Below the pieces are notes generated by a model, which searched no databases, was not told where the DNA came from, and worked only from the letters and a program-made list of their open reading frames with translations. A stretch of DNA of 64,000 nt from Bermanella sp047628755 (lineage in GTDB: Bacteria > Pseudomonadota > Gammaproteobacteria > Pseudomonadales > Oceanobacteraceae), in contig JBLHVV010000002.1 of the NCBI GenBank assembly GCA_047628755.1, positions 4,069-68,068 of the forward strand. Direction: 5' to 3'. The translations under genes and the position numbers were made by a program. Below, in pieces: positions 26,416-35,084 of the stretch (its first letter is position 1; the number at the start of each line of letters is the position of its first letter).

Positions 26416-28182
26416 ATGAGTAAACAAGCCTTAAATGAAAAGCTATTGTTCGAACCCATACTAAAGGGTGAGTACTATAAGGTGCTTTCATTAGTAGATG
26501 AGCTCATCGAACTAGCAAATCAAGACAAAACTCCCTCGCACTGTGAAGAAGCTAAAATACTCACTGAGAAAATTCGTTTATATTATGATGTTCTCAGAGA
26601 TCCCTTGCCTGAACACCTTGAAGTCGATCACCCTTATTTCAAAAGGATAGCCTTAAAGTCATTAGAGATGTGGCAACGCTTCGCAGTTAGCAGTGGCCGA
26701 GTTTTATATGATTCAATTGGCTGTAAAACACTTCCTGAGTTTACTCCTGACTTTAATCCATCTAAGAATATGTCTGTGAAGTTGGATTCAGCCCTTACAT
26801 CAATGGGCTTTGATTCAAAGCTAAAAGATGAGGTGAAAGGAGCGGTTAGAGCACAGTGTAGCAATTTAGAAATTAAACAGTTAATTACGGAGTTTTTGTG
26901 CGAGCAGCTAAATAATGGTGCTTCTCCCTTCAAAATATTTTGCCAACTATATGGCGATATTGATTTACCTAAAACCGCTGTTGACATAGTAATAACAGAT
27001 GCTCAGCTGTTTTTTTGTGTACCTTATGATAATGAAGGTTTACTGCAGTCTTCGAACTACAGTTTGAAGCAAAACCATAAAGAGAGCTTTAAGCGCTTCT
27101 TGGCCTCTTTAGCCCTAGAGGACGCACGAGAAAGGGCCTATTTCCCGTCAGTAGGAATATTCAATAAAGATAAACTCAACCCTGAGTTTGTTAGTAAAAT
27201 TGTTAGTTTTGTAAATGCAAAAGGTGGGGATTTCATCTCAGTCAAAGATGACTTAATCTCAGATACAATCGGCACCATGATTCTTCTGGTAGCAAGTCAG
27301 GAAGTGGATAAGTTTATCATTCATGATGCTTGGGGCCATGCGTGGCAAGAAACGCTATGTGATTTCGAATGGTATTACATTAAGATGGCGAAGTTTGATG
27401 ATCCTTTAAGCTTTTCTAAACCTTCCACTTACGCTGTAGACCATGACATCAGGCTCAAAGATAGTATTATTGTAGATTCAGACGGGCCTCATTTTGACCC
27501 GCAGGCACTTAAACAGTTTATTGAAGAAGACATTAGCGGTCGGATTGCAGTTGCCTTTAACGCATGTGTGGCAGAGCTGACAGCAGATGTAGTTGAATAT
27601 AAATTTGATTTTATCGCTAAAGACCTTGGGTTAGATTTCCCCTCGTCATCTTTGTTACAAGGACAGCCTGTGCGCCTAGATCTCACCTTTCGAGATGCAA
27701 AAAAACATATTGTCAGTTTACGTATGCCTTATCTTGCATTGGTCGAAAATGAGACGACACAACAATTATTAGCTATTGAGATTGAGCAGGAAGGTTATTC
27801 AAAAGAGGACTCTTCTAAACTAATAAGGGAGCTTTCTAAATATATTGAAGAATATTACCTCGACTTCCTATCTACTCACTCATGTGAGAAACGCCCTATA
27901 AAAGAGCGCCTAGACTTTACGCTTTTACAAAAAATGCAGCTTAATCTATGCTCCATTTTTTGTGCTATGAGCATCTACATTGAAAAAGGTCAATGCTTGC
28001 GCAAAGACTCAGAAAAAGACGGTGGCCTTTATCCAGAAATGTCACTAGACCTATTGATGTTATCAATAGCTTGTTTTTTTGAAGAAGATCGATCCAAAAA
28101 TATTTGGCATCTGGACGAGCTTATTACAAACTCATTACCAGAGTTTACCCATAGGCTTGGTAAGGAATTAAGGGGGATATAA
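26416..28182 (+). CDS. hypothetical protein, 588 aa, with HDxxGHxWQ motif
   Basis: I do not recognise this family. The protein looks soluble and mainly helical, with no signal peptide or TM segments. Near its centre (about residues 303-325) is the segment HDAWGHAWQETLCDFEWYY, whose two His, Asp and Glu residues look like a metal or cofactor site. Cysteines are scattered. The longest ORF begins at a TTG (26395); ATG 26416 was preferred. It stands 274 bp before the ABC/TelA operon in the same direction and has its own spacing, so a link with that operon is unproven. Confidence 0.7.
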   Translation: MSKQALNEKLLFEPILKGEYYKVLSLVDELIELANQDKTPSHCEEAKILTEKIRLYYDVLRDPLPEHLEVDHPYFKRIALKSLEMWQRFAVSSGRVLYDSIGCKTLPEFTPDFNPSKNMSVKLDSALTSMGFDSKLKDEVKGAVRAQCSNLEIKQLITEFLCEQLNNGASPFKIFCQLYGDIDLPKTAVDIVITDAQLFFCVPYDNEGLLQSSNYSLKQNHKESFKRFLASLALEDARERAYFPSVGIFNKDKLNPEFVSKIVSFVNAKGGDFISVKDDLISDTIGTMILLVASQEVDKFIIHDAWGHAWQETLCDFEWYYIKMAKFDDPLSFSKPSTYAVDHDIRLKDSIIVDSDGPHFDPQALKQFIEEDISGRIAVAFNACVAELTADVVEYKFDFIAKDLGLDFPSSSLLQGQPVRLDLTFRDAKKHIVSLRMPYLALVENETTQQLLAIEIEQEGYSKEDSSKLIRELSKYIEEYYLDFLSTHSCEKRPIKERLDFTLLQKMQLNLCSIFCAMSIYIEKGQCLRKDSEKDGGLYPEMSLDLLMLSIACFFEEDRSKNIWHLDELITNSLPEFTHRLGKELRGI

Positions 28183-28326
28183 CCCTGCCTTAAAATACTA
28201 GCTGTTAGATTCAGCTGCGAACAGATGAAAAGAAAGCGGTTTTGAAGATAATGAACCTAGCATGAGATGATCATCGAAAAGAAGTAGTATTGTTTACTGA
28301 TCAAGCAAAAGATGAACTCAGGTGGA

Positions 28327-28355
28327 TTGTGACATCACGTCAGGTCTCATTTAAT
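28327..28355 (+). promoter_or_regulatory. candidate promoter and operator of the ABC/TelA operon
   Basis: TTGTGA (28327-28332), a 17-bp spacer and TTTAAT (28350-28355) form a fair sigma70 promoter about 100 bp before the permease. The spacer contains the dyad TGAC-N5-GTCA (28330-28342), well placed for a repressor or activator. This is assigned by eye only. Confidence 0.4.
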
Positions 28356-28456
28356 CGCAAGCGTTAGGTCAAAAACTTATAATTAATTAATTAAAAGACG
28401 AGTAAGGAGAAACATCTGAAATACTTTAAAGGTCTTGCACTGAATATAGAGCTTAG

Positions 28457-29284
28457 ATGATGAAAAAACCTTTGTTTTTTGGAATTCACGCTGCGCCGCC
28501 ACGTTATTTCAAGGTATTTTTGTCAATATTGCCATTTATAATACTCATTATTGCTTATTTCATTGCGTCTGATATGCGGCATACAGAAAACCCATCTGAC
28601 AAAATATTGCCAACCATTAGTAAAATAGCCGATGGGATAAATCAAATTGCTTTCACAGAGAATCGCCGTACTGGTCAATATATATTATGGAGTGATACCT
28701 ACAGCAGTTTGACAAGGCTATTGGCGGGTATGGTGCTCGCTATAATTACAGCCTTATTCATTGGCTTAAATATGGGTGCGTTCCCAGGAATCACGGCATT
28801 GGGCAGACCGTTACTTATATTTGTGTCGATGGTTCCACCTCTTGCGATCTTACCCATACTTCTAATCACTTTTGGAATAGGTGAAATGGGAAAAATTGCA
28901 CTTATATTTCTAGGCACGTTCCCATTTATTACTAGAGACGTATCTATGGCTGCAGCAAGTATCCCTAAAGAACAAATAACCAAAGCACTTACCTTGGGAG
29001 CGAGCCAGACAGCGGTTGTATATAAGATTATTTTACCTCAAGTATTACCTAGGTTAGTCAGCTCGATCCGCTTAAGTTTAGGCGCTGGTTGGTTGTTCTT
29101 AATTGCATCCGAAGCTATCGCTTCAACTGATGGGTTAGGATATCGCATTTTTTTAGTAAGACGCTACCTAAGCATGGACATAATCATTCCCTATGTATTA
29201 TGGATTACATTACTGGGCTTTGTGCTCGATTTTTTACTGAAAACAATTAATCAAAAATGTTTCCGTTGGAATACATCTAATTAA
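28457..29284 (+). CDS. ABC transporter permease, NitT/TauT (SsuC/TauC) type
   Basis: 275 aa with about six TM helices and the cytoplasmic coupling helix ITKALTLGASQTAVVYKIILP, the EAA-G-I-LP motif of ABC importers. The nearest family is the sulfonate/nitrate/taurine (NitT/TauT) permeases. It is unusual in having about 70 residues before the core TM domain. First gene of a seven-gene operon; the ATPase gene follows after 10 bp. Substrate is not predictable from the permease. Confidence 0.93.
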   Translation: MMKKPLFFGIHAAPPRYFKVFLSILPFIILIIAYFIASDMRHTENPSDKILPTISKIADGINQIAFTENRRTGQYILWSDTYSSLTRLLAGMVLAIITALFIGLNMGAFPGITALGRPLLIFVSMVPPLAILPILLITFGIGEMGKIALIFLGTFPFITRDVSMAAASIPKEQITKALTLGASQTAVVYKIILPQVLPRLVSSIRLSLGAGWLFLIASEAIASTDGLGYRIFLVRRYLSMDIIIPYVLWITLLGFVLDFLLKTINQKCFRWNTSN

Positions 29285-29294
29285 GGAATTTGGA

Positions 29295-30182
29295 ATGAAT
29301 ACAAACATTAAATTACGAATTGCTGATGTATACAAAGGTTATGGCGATAAAGTAATTTTAGATAATATTGATCTTAAGGTTCAATCTGGTGAATTCTGTA
29401 CCATGGTAGGACCATCGGGATGTGGTAAATCAACTTTATTAAAACTCATTGTTGGTCAGGAAGTTGCCGATGATGGCGAAATACATATTGATGGAAACGC
29501 TGTCTCTTTCCCAAATCCTGAAAGGGGTATTGTCTTCCAAAAATATTCATTGTTTCCACATATGACTGTACTTGAAAACGTACTAATAGGTATGAAGTTC
29601 AAATCGGGTAAATGGTGGAACCCTTGGCATAAGAATCAAGCCGATGTTGATGAAGCAATGTCTTACTTAAAAAAAGTAAGATTGACTGAAGCAAAGGATA
29701 AATACCCTCATGAATTATCTGGAGGTATGCAGCAAAGAGCGGCTATTGCACAAGCGCTAATAATGAAGCCCCCGGTCCTTTTAATGGACGAACCATTTGG
29801 TGCGTTAGACCCCGATACGCGAGAAGAACTTCAACTTTTTATTCTTGAGTTATGGGAGAAGGAGAATTTAACAATTTTCTTTGTAACCCATGATCTTGAA
29901 GAGGCCTGTTTTTTAGGCAGTCGCTTGCTGGTGTTATCACAATATTATATCGATGACAGAGGGGAGAAAACAGCAACTCGTGGTGGTAAAATAGTAGCGG
30001 ATTACCCTTTGCCTAAAGTGGCCAACCCAACGACCGTAAAAACCAATAATACCTTTAAAGAATTTATTTCGAAAGTAAGAGAAGAAGGTTTTAATCCCTC
30101 TTCTAGGCAGCATGTCAGTGAGTTTAATTTAAAGCATGCTGATAAATTTCAAACTTTAACCCAAAGTGAATCTAGCATTTAG
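29295..30182 (+). CDS. ABC transporter ATP-binding protein, NitT/TauT type
   Basis: 295 aa, with Walker A GPSGCGKST, Q-loop VFQKYSLFPH, signature LSGGMQQR, Walker B VLLMDEPFGALD and switch His in VTHDLEEA, all intact. The C-terminal part (about 215-295) is longer than in SsuB/TauB and has an unrecognised tail. It lies between the permease and the first SBP-OmpA gene and should energise the importer. Confidence 0.95.
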   Translation: MNTNIKLRIADVYKGYGDKVILDNIDLKVQSGEFCTMVGPSGCGKSTLLKLIVGQEVADDGEIHIDGNAVSFPNPERGIVFQKYSLFPHMTVLENVLIGMKFKSGKWWNPWHKNQADVDEAMSYLKKVRLTEAKDKYPHELSGGMQQRAAIAQALIMKPPVLLMDEPFGALDPDTREELQLFILELWEKENLTIFFVTHDLEEACFLGSRLLVLSQYYIDDRGEKTATRGGKIVADYPLPKVANPTTVKTNNTFKEFISKVREEGFNPSSRQHVSEFNLKHADKFQTLTQSESSI

Positions 30183-30227
30183 AATTAAAAACTATATTAG
30201 ATATTAAATTATTAAGGAAACAATGAA

Positions 30228-31934
30228 ATGCGTAGAAAATTTGCATTAGTCGTATTTGGATTAGCTTCTAGTCTAACATTCGCAGCACCAAACTATATTG
30301 ATTTAAAACCGTTAACTGAGGTTGTTAAGGCAACAGCTGGAAACGTTAAGAACGGAACACAAAATCTTCCAATGATTACGTGGGGCGGTGATATTGCCAC
30401 TATTTATGCAAACGGTAATCAATTAAACACCACCGATAATTCAATTTTTGGTAAAAAAGGATTGTCTTACCGTTTATCTCGAGAAGATGTTTTTGCGAAT
30501 CAACTTGAAAATTATATTGAAGGAGATACCGCCATACTTCGTGGGACCATGGATATGATCAACTCAGCAAGTGATTTACTGGCTGATAACCCTGATCTTA
30601 ATCCTGTTGTATTTTACCAGATGACTTATTCTAATGGTGGCGATGCTCTTGTTGTTAAGCCAGGAATTAATAACGCAAGTGATTTAAAAGGTAAAACAAT
30701 TGCTCTTCAAGCCTATGGACCTCATGTAAATTATCTGATCCGCGTACTCAATGATTCTGGTTTGAGCATCAACGATGTTAAAGTTAAATGGTTACCTGAT
30801 CTAACCGGAACAGACAATACTCCTATGGAAGCTTTATACGAGCAAGATATAGATGCAGCCTTTGTAATAATTCCCGATGCACTGGCACTTACCTCTGGTG
30901 GTAGTGTCGGTACTGGCGCTGAAGATTCTGTAAAAGGAGCAAAAATATTATTATCAACTAAAACTGCCAACAAGGTGATCGCTGATGTTTACGCAGTACG
31001 TGCCGATTATTATAAAAAAAATAAAGATGAAATAGAACGACTGACTCAGGGCTTGCTAGAAGCCGCCGAAGCCGTTAAAAAAATCGTTAGTGATCGAAAA
31101 AAAGATCCGAAGACATACAATGCACTAATGAGGTCTTCTGCAAAATTTCTATTAGATAGTCCAGATGCAATATCAGATACAGAGGGCTTATATGCAGATG
31201 CAGAGTATGTATATTTATCCGGAAACACACAATTTTTCACTAATCCAAATCACCCAAGAAGTTTTGAAAAATTAAATTCTGAAACTGGTGCAGGCTTAAA
31301 GGCACTTGGTTTAATTAAAAATCCACTGTCCACTAAAAAAGCTGATTTGAACTATAAACGTTTAAGCCAGGGACTAACGATGAAAAGCAATATAAACAAG
31401 CCTAAGTTCAATAAAGATCAACTGTCATCATTAGTGTCACGTAAACAGCAGCAGGGATCTTTAGCTGATGGTGAATTATTTAGTTTTGATGTTTTCTTCT
31501 CTGCTAATCAAACAAATTTTCCTATTGATTTGTATCAGAAAGAATTTGATAAAGTCATAGAGCTCGCATCTACTTATGGTGGAGCGGTTATCACCGTAGA
31601 GGGTCACTCAGATCCTATGGGATACTTGCGTGCAAAGAAAGCGAATAAACCTCCTGTAGTATTAAGTCGTATCAAACAGTCAGCTAAAAACCTCAGTGTT
31701 AACCGTTCACAATCAGTTAGAGATGCCATCATGACATATGCGGGTTCACAGTCAATTAGCTTAGATGAAAGTCAGTTTGAGCCAATTGGACATGGGATTA
31801 CAAGCCCCTCTACAGGAATTTGCGGTAATGATCCTTGCGCACCAGTAACAGAACAGGAATGGCGCTCAAACATGAGAGTCGTGTTTAGAATTATTCAGAT
31901 TGAAGCAGAAAGCGGCGTATTCATGCCTTTATAG
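30228..31934 (+). CDS. periplasmic substrate-binding protein fused to an OmpA peptidoglycan-binding domain (1)
   Basis: 568 aa. A signal peptide (1-20, ending FAA) leads into a NitT/TauT-type solute-binding domain (about 45-380; ITWGGDIATIYANG, SDLKGKTIALQ, DIDAAFVIIPDAL). A C-terminal OmpA-like domain follows (about 416-556) with VEGHSDPMG and NRSQSVRDA; the peptidoglycan-contacting Asp (D462) and Arg (R493) are kept. About 16 extra residues lie between these two motifs. It probably anchors the binding protein to the cell wall. Next gene 16 bp downstream. Confidence 0.9.
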   Translation: MRRKFALVVFGLASSLTFAAPNYIDLKPLTEVVKATAGNVKNGTQNLPMITWGGDIATIYANGNQLNTTDNSIFGKKGLSYRLSREDVFANQLENYIEGDTAILRGTMDMINSASDLLADNPDLNPVVFYQMTYSNGGDALVVKPGINNASDLKGKTIALQAYGPHVNYLIRVLNDSGLSINDVKVKWLPDLTGTDNTPMEALYEQDIDAAFVIIPDALALTSGGSVGTGAEDSVKGAKILLSTKTANKVIADVYAVRADYYKKNKDEIERLTQGLLEAAEAVKKIVSDRKKDPKTYNALMRSSAKFLLDSPDAISDTEGLYADAEYVYLSGNTQFFTNPNHPRSFEKLNSETGAGLKALGLIKNPLSTKKADLNYKRLSQGLTMKSNINKPKFNKDQLSSLVSRKQQQGSLADGELFSFDVFFSANQTNFPIDLYQKEFDKVIELASTYGGAVITVEGHSDPMGYLRAKKANKPPVVLSRIKQSAKNLSVNRSQSVRDAIMTYAGSQSISLDESQFEPIGHGITSPSTGICGNDPCAPVTEQEWRSNMRVVFRIIQIEAESGVFMPL

Positions 31935-31950
31935 GCATAAGGACTATACA

Positions 31951-32700
31951 ATGAAATATTTAATATTCGTTAGTACAATTTTTGTAGCTTTACTCGCTGG
32001 TTGCGGCAATCAATCGTCGCAGAATGATAACGTTAATCCTGATAATTTATACGCCTTAAGGGGGGTAGATAATTCATGGCCACCAATGGGAGAAAGTAAT
32101 AATGTAGTGTCTAAAAACTTAGTTGCACAAAATTTTTACTTAATAGTCGATGGCTCTGGGTCGATGGCCAGTATAGAGTGCTCGAATAACCGTCCTAAAA
32201 TGGAAGTGGCTAAAATAGCATTAAAGGAATTTGTCAATAAAATTCCTACTGACGCAAATATAGGGATGCTAACCTTTGATAATACTGGTATCCGTGAAAC
32301 TCAACAGCTTGGATTAAATAATTCAAACGCTATTAAAAGTTCTATTCAAGGTTTAAGAACTGGTAGAGGCACTCCTCTTCGAACAGCGATTGATCACGGT
32401 TACGCTGCGCTTACGGCACAAGCTAAACAACAATTAGGATATGGTGAATATCACTTGGTTGTTGTGACTGATGGCTCAGCAGATATAGATCAATCACCTG
32501 ACACTATTGTCAGTACTGTATTAAGTGACTCGCCAGTGAACATCCATACCATTGGGTTTTGCTTAAATCAGAGTCATGCTTTAAATATACCTGGTAAAAC
32601 CCTCTATAAAGCAGCAGACAATCCAGAAGCATTAGCAGAAGGGTTAGAGTCGGTATTAGCCGAAGCACCTGATTTCAACGTTGACTCTTTTGGAGGGTAA
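31951..32700 (+). CDS. vWA-domain lipoprotein
   Basis: 249 aa starting at ATG 31951, behind AAGGA; a longer ORF start at 31900 would overlap the previous gene and spoil the signal peptide. The signal ends in a lipobox LLAGC. One von Willebrand A domain follows, with a complete metal-binding MIDAS: DGSGS, Thr in GRGTPL and Asp in VTDGSAD. Cysteines at ECSNN and GFCLN may form a disulfide. No Asp at +2 (GCGNQ), so outer-membrane sorting is likely. It probably acts as a metal-dependent adhesion or scaffold subunit for the system. Confidence 0.9.
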   Translation: MKYLIFVSTIFVALLAGCGNQSSQNDNVNPDNLYALRGVDNSWPPMGESNNVVSKNLVAQNFYLIVDGSGSMASIECSNNRPKMEVAKIALKEFVNKIPTDANIGMLTFDNTGIRETQQLGLNNSNAIKSSIQGLRTGRGTPLRTAIDHGYAALTAQAKQQLGYGEYHLVVVTDGSADIDQSPDTIVSTVLSDSPVNIHTIGFCLNQSHALNIPGKTLYKAADNPEALAEGLESVLAEAPDFNVDSFGG

Positions 32701-32706
32701 TCAGTA

Positions 32707-34254
32707 ATGGCGTCCCACTCAAAAATTGCATTATCTCTAGTCGTCGTAGGAATATTAGGTATTGGCACATGGAAGTTTGTAGAACCCATGCTGGCCATGT
32801 CAGCACAAAATCAAGTCTCTGATGCAGGTGTTAATGGCACGATTACAGTCGCTGTTGACGGTTGGGTAGGATACTTCCCTATGTGTTCATCCGAGATTAA
32901 GAAAAGATTAAATCGTGACGGGTATGGGTTACGCTGCATTGATGATTTAGCGGACTATAAAGATCGCTATAAAAAACTAAAGCGAAATCAATATGACTTT
33001 GCAGTTGGCACCGTTGATAGCTACATACTAAACGGAGAATATGTCAATTACCCTGGACCCATTGTGGCTGTCATTGATGAATCGAAAGGGGGCGATGCAA
33101 TCGTCGCTAGAAAAAGTCTTATCCCTAATTTGGATGCTCTGAAACAAGCATCAGAGCTTAAGGTTGCTTTTACCGAAAACTCACCAAGTCATCATTTACT
33201 TAAAAGTGTTGCTAGTCATTTTGATGTTCCGGTTTTTAAAAATGAATCGAATTTTATTCTTAGTGATGGATCAACGGGTGCCCTAGCAGCTTTAAAATCA
33301 GGAGAAGCAGATGTGGGAATACTTTGGGAACCCGATGTTTCTAAAGCGCTAAAGGATAAAGACTTTGTGCGATTACTAGGAACAGAAGATACAAAAAGAC
33401 TCATTGTTGACGTATTAATCGCTTCACAAGAAACAGCCCAGGATAAGCCTGAAATGGTCATATCTTTTCTAAAAGCATATTTCGCTACGTTAAAACATTA
33501 CAGGTTAAACAAAGATGATTTAATTAACGATATCGCCAAACATTATCGAGTAACAGAACGTGTCGCAGCATCTTTATTAGAGGGTGTGGCGTGGGCAAAT
33601 CTTAGTGATAATGCAGATTTTTGGTTCGATGTATCCGGTACAGCTGAATCTGAGCAAGGTCTCGTTGATACTATTGAATCCGTCATCATAGTGTTGTTGG
33701 ATAACAAAGACTTTAAACGAAATCCGCTCCCTAATGAAGACTCATATTCACTATTCAACAGCACATTTATTAGCGATCTATATAAAAGATATGCACATGC
33801 AGGGGGTTTTGTTACTCCCGGAGCTAAAAAGAAAGGGAATATAACCACATTTAGAGCGCTTTCCAGTAATCAATGGGACATGTTAAGAGACGTTGGATCA
33901 TTGAAGTCACGAAATATTTCTTTTACATCAGGTACTGATAGCTTAACGCAAGAAGGAAAAAAACAATTGGATGCCTTAATGAGTGATTTAAAACACTATC
34001 CAAACTTCCGAGTTGAGCCCAGAGGCCATACAGGTACCCGTGGGGATAAAGTTGCGAACCAAATCTTAAGTAATGAAAGAGCGCAAGCTGTTCTAAGCTA
34101 TTTAAGTATCACTCATTCTATTCATGCAAATAGAGTTCGAGCAGTTGGGTTTGGTGGTAACAAACCCTTAAAACGACAGTCTGGTGAGTCAAACAGATCT
34201 TATAGCTATCGCTTACCACGTGTCGAGATAGCATTGTTAAGAGAAGAGTTATAA
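32707..34254 (+). CDS. membrane-anchored substrate-binding protein fused to an OmpA-like domain (2)
   Basis: 515 aa. The N-terminus (about 7-25) is a hydrophobic helix without a clear cleavage site, so it probably stays as an inner-membrane anchor. A SBP domain (about 45-330; GTITVAVDGWVGYFP, ADVGILWEPD) resembles NitT/TauT binding proteins. The C-terminal OmpA-like domain (402-512) has GHTGTRGD and NERAQAV: the usual peptidoglycan-binding Asp is Gly443, while R458 is kept. Paired with the first SBP-OmpA gene, from which it differs strongly. The next gene begins 2 bp later. Confidence 0.88.
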   Translation: MASHSKIALSLVVVGILGIGTWKFVEPMLAMSAQNQVSDAGVNGTITVAVDGWVGYFPMCSSEIKKRLNRDGYGLRCIDDLADYKDRYKKLKRNQYDFAVGTVDSYILNGEYVNYPGPIVAVIDESKGGDAIVARKSLIPNLDALKQASELKVAFTENSPSHHLLKSVASHFDVPVFKNESNFILSDGSTGALAALKSGEADVGILWEPDVSKALKDKDFVRLLGTEDTKRLIVDVLIASQETAQDKPEMVISFLKAYFATLKHYRLNKDDLINDIAKHYRVTERVAASLLEGVAWANLSDNADFWFDVSGTAESEQGLVDTIESVIIVLLDNKDFKRNPLPNEDSYSLFNSTFISDLYKRYAHAGGFVTPGAKKKGNITTFRALSSNQWDMLRDVGSLKSRNISFTSGTDSLTQEGKKQLDALMSDLKHYPNFRVEPRGHTGTRGDKVANQILSNERAQAVLSYLSITHSIHANRVRAVGFGGNKPLKRQSGESNRSYSYRLPRVEIALLREEL

Positions 34255-34256
34255 CT

Positions 34257-35072
34257 ATGTCTGATATGCGTTCAATCGTAAAACAGCTTGAGCCAGCAGA
34301 ATTAAAAAAAGCAGTTGTCTCTGCCGCAATTCAATCACCTGGCACACTTTATCCCGCTGTTGTAGCTATGTTAGCGGGATGTTATGGCGCCTTATTCTCG
34401 TTTAGTCCAATTGTGATTGGATTAGCCGTTGTTGGTGGCCTTGCTTCAGCAATTAACTCTGGCGTTCAATTTGGTGTACAAGGAGATAAACATGCTAATA
34501 CGATTGTTATGCGTTATCGAGAAGAGCTAAAACTTAAGCGGGTAAAAACACTATTAGCATTGAAGCAAAAGCTATCTAAACATCCTGGCAGTTTGTCGCT
34601 TAAACAAGTTGACTTATTTAATGCTAAATATAATAACTTTGTAGAAATTTTAGATCAGAAGTTAAACCCTGGTGAGCTTACCTATAATCGGTATTTAACC
34701 ATCGCTGAGCAAGTATTTCTTGCTGGTTTAGATAATTTAGAGCATTACTCTATTTCAAAGGATAGTGTCAAAGCTATTGATACAACGCACATAACGCAAG
34801 AAATTAGTCGTTTAGATAAAATAAAAGATAAAAATAATACCAGTGCTAAAACGTATGAAGAATTAACAGAAAGAATGCGCTTGCACCAAATGCAAATCAA
34901 TAAAGCAGACAACTATTTACTTGAAAATGAGCAAGCATTGACTCAACTGGATTCAGTTACTACGCGAATCGCCAATATTAATACCACACAATCCCATGCA
35001 GAAGTGGATTTAGAGTCTGCAATGGATGAACTTAAGTACTTAATTGATAAAACTGAAACATACTCAAACTAA
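34257..35072 (+). CDS. two-TM coiled-coil protein, XpaC-like by layout
   Basis: 271 aa. Residues about 28-72 form two TM helices (TLYPAVVAMLAGCYGALF, IVIGLAVVGGLASA); the rest is cytoplasmic and helical, with coiled coil in about 190-265. XpaC-type proteins with this layout are often encoded next to TelA, as here (12 bp). I infer membership by size, topology and neighbour, not by a diagnostic motif. It may link the membrane to TelA. Confidence 0.65.
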   Translation: MSDMRSIVKQLEPAELKKAVVSAAIQSPGTLYPAVVAMLAGCYGALFSFSPIVIGLAVVGGLASAINSGVQFGVQGDKHANTIVMRYREELKLKRVKTLLALKQKLSKHPGSLSLKQVDLFNAKYNNFVEILDQKLNPGELTYNRYLTIAEQVFLAGLDNLEHYSISKDSVKAIDTTHITQEISRLDKIKDKNNTSAKTYEELTERMRLHQMQINKADNYLLENEQALTQLDSVTTRIANINTTQSHAEVDLESAMDELKYLIDKTETYSN

Positions 35073-35084
35073 TAGGAAAACACA

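Noticed and set aside
26197..26427. Minus-strand ORF of 76 aa
   Set aside because: It overlaps the open plus-strand frame and the start of the 588-aa gene; composition is that of a shadow frame.
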